Assembly (NCBI RefSeq): GCF_900104555.1
Contig: NZ_FNJU01000002.1
Coordinates: forward strand, 62,001-126,000
DNA from: Litchfieldia salsa
GTDB taxonomy: Bacteria > Bacillota > Bacilli > Bacillales > Bacillaceae_L
DNA length: 64,000 nt
Direction of reading: 5' to 3'
Shown piece after piece: positions 59,078 to 64,000 of the stretch (position 1 is the first letter of the stretch; the number at the start of each line of letters is the position of its first letter). A model generated the notes under the pieces. That model was not told the DNA's origin. It saw nothing but the letters and a program-made list of their open reading frames with translations, and did no database searches. Position numbers and translations under genes: made by a program.

Positions 59078-59105
59078 AAAAGCACCTTGTAAAAGGGTGC
59101 TTTTT
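59078..59105. terminator. Terminator between rpmB and spoVM
   Basis: Stem AAAAGCACC / GGTGCTTTT (59078-59104) with a 9-nt loop and A/T flanks, usable from both strands. On the minus strand it directly follows the spoVM stop. Confidence 0.8.
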
Positions 59106-59106
59106 C

Positions 59107-59187
59107 TTATCCTTTTTTGAAAGACCCTAACATTGCACGAACAATACCACCTAGGAACCTCGGTAATTTAATCGTATAAAATTTCAT
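59107..59187 (-). CDS. spoVM: Stage V sporulation protein SpoVM
   Basis: This 26-codon gene reads MKFYTIKLPRF, then LGGIVRAML and GSFKKG, nearly identical to B. subtilis SpoVM (MKFYTIKLPKF start). SpoVM is an amphipathic peptide that recognises the convex forespore membrane and anchors the SpoIVA coat basement layer. GAGGAGGG lies 6 nt before the ATG. Its place between the thiN position and rpmB matches B. subtilis. A sigma-E promoter is expected; upstream ATA-N18-CATTATTA is only a weak candidate. It shows that the organism descends from, and probably is, a spore former. Confidence 0.95.
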   Translation of the reverse strand: MKFYTIKLPRFLGGIVRAMLGSFKKG

Positions 59188-59251
59188 AATTTCCCTCCTC
59201 AACACAAGTTTCCACGATCTTTTTTCTAATAATGTAATCCAGCTTTATTCT

Positions 59252-59410
59252 TTATAGTATATTCAAAAAAGAAAAAAGAGTACCATGACACTTTATTGAT
59301 GCTTCTGATATATCTAAGCTTCTTAACACCATTAATATGCCATCATGGAATGAAAAAGTACCTATTTTATATATAAGTTCAATACTAATACATAGTGGAA
59401 CTACTACCAT
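59252..59410 (-). pseudogene. thiN: Remnant of thiN (thiamine pyrophosphokinase), C-terminal part only
   Basis: A 52-codon open frame with no ribosome site, at the place thiN holds between rpe and spoVM in B. subtilis. Its residues include LCISIELI, GTFSFHDGILM and RSLD, which parallel the ThiN C-terminus as I remember it (LCISNELI, GTFSFAKGILM, RSTD). About 180 residues of a normal 214-aa ThiN are absent, and the frame runs on past the normal end. The rpe terminator lies 27 nt upstream, so a deletion seems to have joined rpe to the thiN tail. Confidence 0.75.
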
Positions 59411-59430
59411 AATATGACGATAAAATAAAA

Positions 59431-59460
59431 AATAGACGAGAATTCTTAATAGAATTCTCG
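59431..59460 (-). terminator. Rho-independent terminator of rpe
   Basis: Perfect 10-bp stem CGAGAATTCT / AGAATTCTCG (59437-59460) with a 4-nt loop, followed on the minus strand by TCTATTTTTTATTTT. It lies 10 nt after the rpe stop. Confidence 0.92.
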
Positions 59461-59470
59461 CCTTAAAAAA

Positions 59471-60118
59471 TTAATTCCCTCTAATTTTAGCAATAGCCAA
59501 CTTACGATCATCTGTATTATAAACAGCAGAACCTGCTACCAGTATAGTTGCTCCCGCTTCAACACAAAGTTTAGCTGTCTGTTCATTTACTCCGCCATCA
59601 ACTTCGATTTCAACGTTAAGTCCTTTTTCTTTAATGATGGTAGATAGTTCCTTCATTTTCGGAAGGACTGATGCAATAAACGATTGACCACCAAACCCTG
59701 GATTAACAGTCATAAATAAAACCATATCAATTTCTTCAATGATGTGTTTAATGGATTCAATCGGTGTTGCCGGATTCAGAACAACACCTGCTTTTACACC
59801 AAATGATTTTATTAAGTTAATTGTTCGATGAAGGTGTCGACAAGCTTCTACATGGACAGTGATATAATCTGCCCCAGCTTTAGCAAAGTCAGGAATAAAT
59901 TGATCAGGATTCTCTATCATTAAATGTACATCCAAAGGCAGATCTGTAACAGGTCTAATTGCATCAACTACTAAGGGACCAATCGTTATATTAGGAACGA
60001 AATGACCATCCATTACATCGACATGTATTAGATCTGCTCCTCCTCGCTCTACATCCTTGATCTCCTCACCCAATTTTGAAAAATCTGCAGATAGTATTGA
60101 CGGTGCGATTTTCACCAT
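59471..60118 (-). CDS. rpe: Ribulose-phosphate 3-epimerase
   Basis: Rpe interconverts ribulose 5-phosphate and xylulose 5-phosphate in the pentose phosphate pathway. The 215-aa TIM barrel has [17 protein letters not shown], the metal-binding motifs [12 protein letters not shown] and DVHLMI, and [10 protein letters not shown] and VDGGVN phosphate-binding loops. It begins 6 nt after rsgA and ends at a strong terminator. Confidence 0.98.
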   Translation of the reverse strand: MVKIAPSILSADFSKLGEEIKDVERGGADLIHVDVMDGHFVPNITIGPLVVDAIRPVTDLPLDVHLMIENPDQFIPDFAKAGADYITVHVEACRHLHRTINLIKSFGVKAGVVLNPATPIESIKHIIEEIDMVLFMTVNPGFGGQSFIASVLPKMKELSTIIKEKGLNVEIEVDGGVNEQTAKLCVEAGATILVAGSAVYNTDDRKLAIAKIRGN

Positions 60119-60124
60119 AATCCT

Positions 60125-61009
60125 TTAATACCTCGGCTTTCTATCTTTAATTTCTTCGATAAATTGTACATAATGATCATACCTATATTGCTGAATTTCT
60201 CCTGTTTCTAGTTCATTTTTAACCGCACATTTCGGTTCAGAGGTATGTGTACAACCTCTGAATTTACAACCTTTACTGTGTTCCTCGATTTCTGGAAAAC
60301 AGTAATTCAAATCTTCCACCTCTAAATCCGTAAATTCTAAAGAACTAAAGCCTGGGGTATCAGCAACTAACCCTGTCCCTACCTCAATCAATTCAACATG
60401 CCTTGTAGTATGTTTTCCTCTACCAAGGTGGGAAGAGATATTATCAGTTTTCAACCCAAGTTCAGGGCGAAGAACGTTAAGTAGAGATGATTTCCCTACA
60501 CCTGATTGACCAGCAAACACTGAAATTTTCTCTTGAAGTAATGGGAGTAAAACTTGGACACCATCTTTATCAATAGTAGAGGTTAGAATTACCTCATAGC
60601 CAACCTTTTTATAGTCCTGTGCGAAATTAGAGATTTTCTCTTTTTTATCTTCTGGGACCAAATCAGTTTTACTGATACAAATGACTGGTTGGATGTTATT
60701 TGCTTCTATTAACACAAGGAACCTATCTAATAATAACGGGCTAAAATCAGGCTCAACTGCGGAGAAAACGAGAATTGCTTGGTCAACATTTGCAATAGGT
60801 GGCCTGATTAATTCGTTTTTACGATCATTTACTTCTAAGATATATCCCTCAGTCGAATTATCCGCTTGATAAACAACATGGTCTCCCACCAGAGGGTTCA
60901 CCTTGTTTTTACGAAACACTCCCCGTCCACGGCATTGTATTATTTCATGATCATGATTTAATACATAATAAAAGCCACTTAAAGCCTTAATAATTTTGCC
61001 TTCTGGCAT
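60125..61009 (-). CDS. rsgA: Ribosome small subunit GTPase RsgA (CpgA)
   Basis: RsgA checks late 30S assembly and is phosphorylated by PrkC in Bacillus. The 294-aa circularly permuted GTPase has an N-terminal OB fold, G4 SKTD (113-116), G1 GQSGVGKSS (167-175), G3 DTPG (217-220), and a zinc site Cys248, Cys253, His255, Cys261. It follows prkC by 17 nt. Confidence 0.98.
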   Translation of the reverse strand: MPEGKIIKALSGFYYVLNHDHEIIQCRGRGVFRKNKVNPLVGDHVVYQADNSTEGYILEVNDRKNELIRPPIANVDQAILVFSAVEPDFSPLLLDRFLVLIEANNIQPVICISKTDLVPEDKKEKISNFAQDYKKVGYEVILTSTIDKDGVQVLLPLLQEKISVFAGQSGVGKSSLLNVLRPELGLKTDNISSHLGRGKHTTRHVELIEVGTGLVADTPGFSSLEFTDLEVEDLNYCFPEIEEHSKGCKFRGCTHTSEPKCAVKNELETGEIQQYRYDHYVQFIEEIKDRKPRY

Positions 61010-61026
61010 AATTTCACTCCTTGTAA

Positions 61027-62976
61027 TTAACCATCTTCATATGGAATTTCCCTATTATCAACCGGGATTCCATCAATAATAAGTAAGTATCGAGCGTTTT
61101 TCCCATAGGGTACCAGAAAAGTAATGGTCCTTGTTTCCGGTTGTGTAATTTCAAAACTCTCATATACCTCTGATAGAGAATGTTCGGCATCCTCAATATT
61201 TAAGACAACTTGCTGTGGTGTCCCTTCCTCTGAAGGATTATAAGGGATTGAAATTTCAACTTTTTTTTCTTTCGGTTTTTTCTCTTCCATTCCTAGAGAA
61301 TAGACCACTTCAATCGTATCTTTTCGATTTAATTCAGTACCCGGCTCTGGAGATTGTGAAATCACAGTTCCTTTAGCTACATCATCAGAATATTGTTCAT
61401 CACTATTAACATTTAACTCATTTTTTGATGTGTATTCATCCACAGATTCTTTTGTCCAACCAATTAACCTGCTTAATTCGATCTTAGGTGGTCCTTCACT
61501 TACCTCAAATGTCACTTCTGTCTCACTAGGAACCACCATTTCACCCTCCTTAATGGATTGCGAAATAATCGTACCTGGATCACTTTCATGATGTATTCTC
61601 TCAATATTGATTGATATATACTCTTTCAAACGACCTTTGACCTCTTCAATATCTAACCCTTCATATTGACCAAACTCTTCCTTTTCTTTTCCCGTACTTT
61701 CGTATATGGTTACACTAGAACCTTCTCGAACAGTCGAGTTTGCCTTAGGGACCGTTTTAATGACAAATCCCTCTGCTATTTCTTCGTGAGATTGTTCAAT
61801 AGGATCCTCTATTTTCAACTTCAACTCAACTAACTCATTTAAAGCTTCTTCGTATTCCATATTGGTTAGGTCTGGAATGACTACTTCCTTAGGTAACAGA
61901 AGATAAGGAATAATGGTTACCGAGGAAACTGCTGCAGCAGAAATAAGTAGAAAAACGGTTAAAAGAATCACAAAAAGTTTATTTTTCTTTTTACGTGGTT
62001 TTGGTTTGTTTTGATTTTTATTCGGTTCGTTCTTGTCTGCCATGTTCTTACGAACAACTGTCTCATTATGGTCAATAGGTTCATTTCTAATAATAGGAAT
62101 TGCCTTTGTTACTTCATTATCCTCTGGAGTTGCGAAACGTTCTTCATTCATCCTACTAGGACTAAAAGCTGTTCTGATATCCTCTTCCATTTCCTCAACT
62201 GTCCCATAGCGGTGAAAGGGATCTTTTGCAGTCGCTTTTAAGATGATATTTTCCACACTTTGTGGAATAGAAGGATTCCATCTCTTAGGTGATGGTGTCT
62301 CTGATTGTAAATGCTTTAAGGCAATTGAAACAGCAGACTCTCCATCAAAAGGTACCCTTCCAGTCAACAATTCAAATAAAACAATGCCTAATGAATAAAT
62401 ATCTGATTTATTAGTTGCCATTCCTCCACGGGCTTGCTCAGGAGAGAGGTAATGAACAGAACCCAAAACCGAATTAGTTTGTGTAATGGTTGTTGAACTT
62501 AGTGCAACAGCAATTCCAAAATCGGTTACTTTGACGGTTCCATCATTATCGACTAAGATGTTCTGTGGTTTAATATCTCGGTGTACTATATGATTATTGT
62601 GTGCATGAGCAATTGCCGAAGTTAATTGCTGGATAATTTCTAAGGCTTCCTTTGAATCAAGTGGTGCATATTTTTGTATGTACTGTTTAAGAGTCTTGCC
62701 TGGTACATATTCCATGACAATGTAGTAGATATCATTTTCTTCACCTACATCAAAAATACTTACAACATTTGGGTGTGCCAAACTAGTGGCAGAATGAGCT
62801 TCTCGTCTAAAGCGCTTAATTAATTCTTCATCATTTGAAAAATCTAGGCGCAGGATTTTAATGGCAACATCTCTTTCAAGAATAACATCCCTTGCTAAAT
62901 AGACATTTGCCATTCCACCGCCACCAATGACCTCAAGTATTTTATAGCGGCCACTTAATCGTCTTCCAATGAGCAT
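61027..62976 (-). CDS. prkC: Serine/threonine protein kinase PrkC with PASTA repeats
   Basis: PrkC is a membrane kinase that senses muropeptides and lipid II and promotes spore germination and envelope homeostasis. The 649-aa protein has catalytic Lys40, HRDIKPQN (Asp134), DFG (Asp152-Gly154) and an activation loop with Thr162, Thr163 and Thr165. One membrane helix lies near 335-355, then three PASTA repeats (about 360-560) and a C-terminal beta domain. I chose the ATG at 62976 (MLIGRRLSGRYK), as in B. subtilis; ATG 62982 overlapping the prpC stop is also possible. Confidence 0.95.
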   Translation of the reverse strand: MLIGRRLSGRYKILEVIGGGGMANVYLARDVILERDVAIKILRLDFSNDEELIKRFRREAHSATSLAHPNVVSIFDVGEENDIYYIVMEYVPGKTLKQYIQKYAPLDSKEALEIIQQLTSAIAHAHNNHIVHRDIKPQNILVDNDGTVKVTDFGIAVALSSTTITQTNSVLGSVHYLSPEQARGGMATNKSDIYSLGIVLFELLTGRVPFDGESAVSIALKHLQSETPSPKRWNPSIPQSVENIILKATAKDPFHRYGTVEEMEEDIRTAFSPSRMNEERFATPEDNEVTKAIPIIRNEPIDHNETVVRKNMADKNEPNKNQNKPKPRKKKNKLFVILLTVFLLISAAAVSSVTIIPYLLLPKEVVIPDLTNMEYEEALNELVELKLKIEDPIEQSHEEIAEGFVIKTVPKANSTVREGSSVTIYESTGKEKEEFGQYEGLDIEEVKGRLKEYISINIERIHHESDPGTIISQSIKEGEMVVPSETEVTFEVSEGPPKIELSRLIGWTKESVDEYTSKNELNVNSDEQYSDDVAKGTVISQSPEPGTELNRKDTIEVVYSLGMEEKKPKEKKVEISIPYNPSEEGTPQQVVLNIEDAEHSLSEVYESFEITQPETRTITFLVPYGKNARYLLIIDGIPVDNREIPYEDG

Positions 62977-62981
62977 TCCCA

Positions 62982-63731
62982 TCACCCACTTTCACTCATA
63001 GACGGATACTGAACAATGACAAGTGTGATGTTATCTTCCCCACCGTTATCATTTGCCATTTGAACGAGCAATTGTGCTTTCTGTTCCAATTCTTCATTCG
63101 TATGTAGAATAGATTTTAGCTCTAATTCAGGTATTTTATTTGTTAATCCATCTGAACATAAAAGAAGCATATCTTCTTCTTCGAAAATAATGGTTTTCAT
63201 ATCAATTTCAACTGTTTGTTCCGTTCCTAACGCTCTGAGAATTACATTCTTTCTTGGATGATGTTCAGCATCTTCTTTGGAAATTTGACCAGATCTCACC
63301 AGTTCATTTACTAGTGTATGGTCATTTGTTAATTGATTAAAACCATTTGTATTTGATAGATAACAGCGACTATCGCCTATATGTGCAATTGTCGCAAATG
63401 TGTTAGAACAAATAACAGCATCTATGGTTGTCCCCATACCCAAGCATTCACTATTTTCCTGTGAATGCTTGTACAATTCAGAATTTAATCTTGAAATATT
63501 GGTTTGTAACCATTTTTCAGCATGTTCTGGGGTTTCAATGTCACTAGATTGTTCCCATCTTTCCTTTAGTAAAGAGGTTGCCATTGAACTAGCAACATCC
63601 CCAGCACGATGACCACCCATTCCATCAGCAACAACAGCTAATGTTAAACCATCATTATTCTTAAATACACCACAGCTATCTTCATTATGTGGTCTCACTT
63701 TTCCCCTGTCAGATAAACATACCGATTTCAT
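62982..63731 (-). CDS. prpC: PP2C-type protein phosphatase PrpC
   Basis: PrpC dephosphorylates PrkC and its targets. The 249-aa PPM phosphatase has the metal-binding motifs VRPHNED and VADGMGGHRAGDVAS, then IAHIGDSRCYL, LLLCSDGLTN and GGEDNITLVIV. I chose the ATG at 63731 with GAGGTGAAG upstream; the longer frame to 63788 overlaps rlmN. The stop overlaps the start region of prkC, indicating coupling. Confidence 0.97.
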   Translation of the reverse strand: MKSVCLSDRGKVRPHNEDSCGVFKNNDGLTLAVVADGMGGHRAGDVASSMATSLLKERWEQSSDIETPEHAEKWLQTNISRLNSELYKHSQENSECLGMGTTIDAVICSNTFATIAHIGDSRCYLSNTNGFNQLTNDHTLVNELVRSGQISKEDAEHHPRKNVILRALGTEQTVEIDMKTIIFEEEDMLLLCSDGLTNKIPELELKSILHTNEELEQKAQLLVQMANDNGGEDNITLVIVQYPSMSESG

Positions 63732-63735
63732 TGCT

Positions 63736-64000
63736 TCACCTCGTCTCCTCTTTTCGCTCCTTTGCACGCAGTTGTCCACAAGCAGCATCTATATCGTGAC
63801 CATGCTCTCGGCGAATCGTCACATTTACTTTATGTTTTTTTAATGTTTTCTCAAACTCAAAGATTTGATCCTTTGGTGTTCTTACGTAGTCTCTTTCAGG
63901 AACATAGTTTACAGGAATTAAATTCACATGACAATTAATACCTTTTATTAATTGTGCTAATTCTTCTGCATGTTCTACTTGATCATTAACTCCTCCAAAT
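63736..64000 (-). CDS. rlmN: Dual-specificity 23S rRNA/tRNA methyltransferase RlmN (3' part)
   Basis: RlmN is a radical-SAM enzyme that methylates A2503 of 23S rRNA and A37 of some tRNAs. Only the last 87 codons are in the window. Visible are [17 protein letters not shown], the [12 protein letters not shown] segment and the C-terminal [13 protein letters not shown], whose cysteine carries the transient methyl group in the family. It ends 4 nt before prpC. Confidence 0.95.
   Translation of the reverse strand, partial: FGGVNDQVEHAEELAQLIKGINCHVNLIPVNYVPERDYVRTPKDQIFEFEKTLKKHKVNVTIRREHGHDIDAACGQLRAKERKEETR

Noticed and set aside
59195-59250. Sigma-E promoter of spoVM
   Set aside because: ATA-N18-CATTATTA matches the -10 consensus poorly; it is noted in the spoVM entry only.

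Overview
The window is a stretch of the core chromosome of a low-GC, motile, endospore-forming Firmicute of the Bacillaceae. Three things support this: a complete fla/che flagellar operon in Bacillus subtilis gene order, a SpoVM sporulation peptide, and CodY and FapR regulators that resemble the B. subtilis proteins. Almost every gene is on the minus strand, so transcription runs from high to low coordinates; rpmB is the only clear plus-strand gene. TTG start codons with strong Shine-Dalgarno (SD) sequences are common. I see no prophage, CRISPR array, rRNA, tRNA or intact insertion sequence.

Layout, in transcription order from the right end. (1) 64000-59100: rlmN (3' part), prpC, prkC, rsgA, rpe, a decayed thiN tail and spoVM, with rpmB divergent. 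(2) 58465-52690: yloU, fakA, sdaAB, sdaAA, recG. (3) 52660-48930: the FapR-controlled lipid operon fapR-plsX-fabD-fabG-acpP. (4) 48880-41380: rnc, then a 210-bp palindromic repeat, then smc-ftsY and ylxM-ffh (chromosome segregation and the signal recognition particle). (5) 41290-34360: rpsP-khpA, ylqD-rimM-trmD, rplS with a structured leader, a shortened copy of the repeat, lepB-rbgA, and rnhB-ylqG-ylqH. (6) 34270-31900: sucCD behind a structured leader with a probable CcpA site. (7) 31830-23580: dprA, topA, trmFO, xerC, hslV, hslU, codY. (8) 23314-1: the fla/che operon from flgB to the 5' part of cheA: basal body and rod (flgB, flgC, fliE, fliF), switch (fliG, fliM, fliY), export (fliH, fliI, fliJ, fliZ, fliP, fliQ, fliR, flhB, flhA), hook (fliK, flgD, flgE), regulators of number and placement (flhF, flhG, swrD) and chemotaxis (cheY, cheB, cheA).

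Most of the window is conserved housekeeping DNA. The less ordinary signals lie between genes: a 52-codon relic of thiN at its syntenic position; an SD for swrD that is separated from its start codon by a near-perfect hairpin; a two-copy MITE-like repeat in which one copy has lost 91 bp between CAGG direct repeats; a 15-bp hairpin just before the xerC ribosome binding site; and the ylqG/ylqH pair, which looks like a second FliK/FlhB set outside the flagellar operon. I did not find a wholly undescribed multi-gene system.
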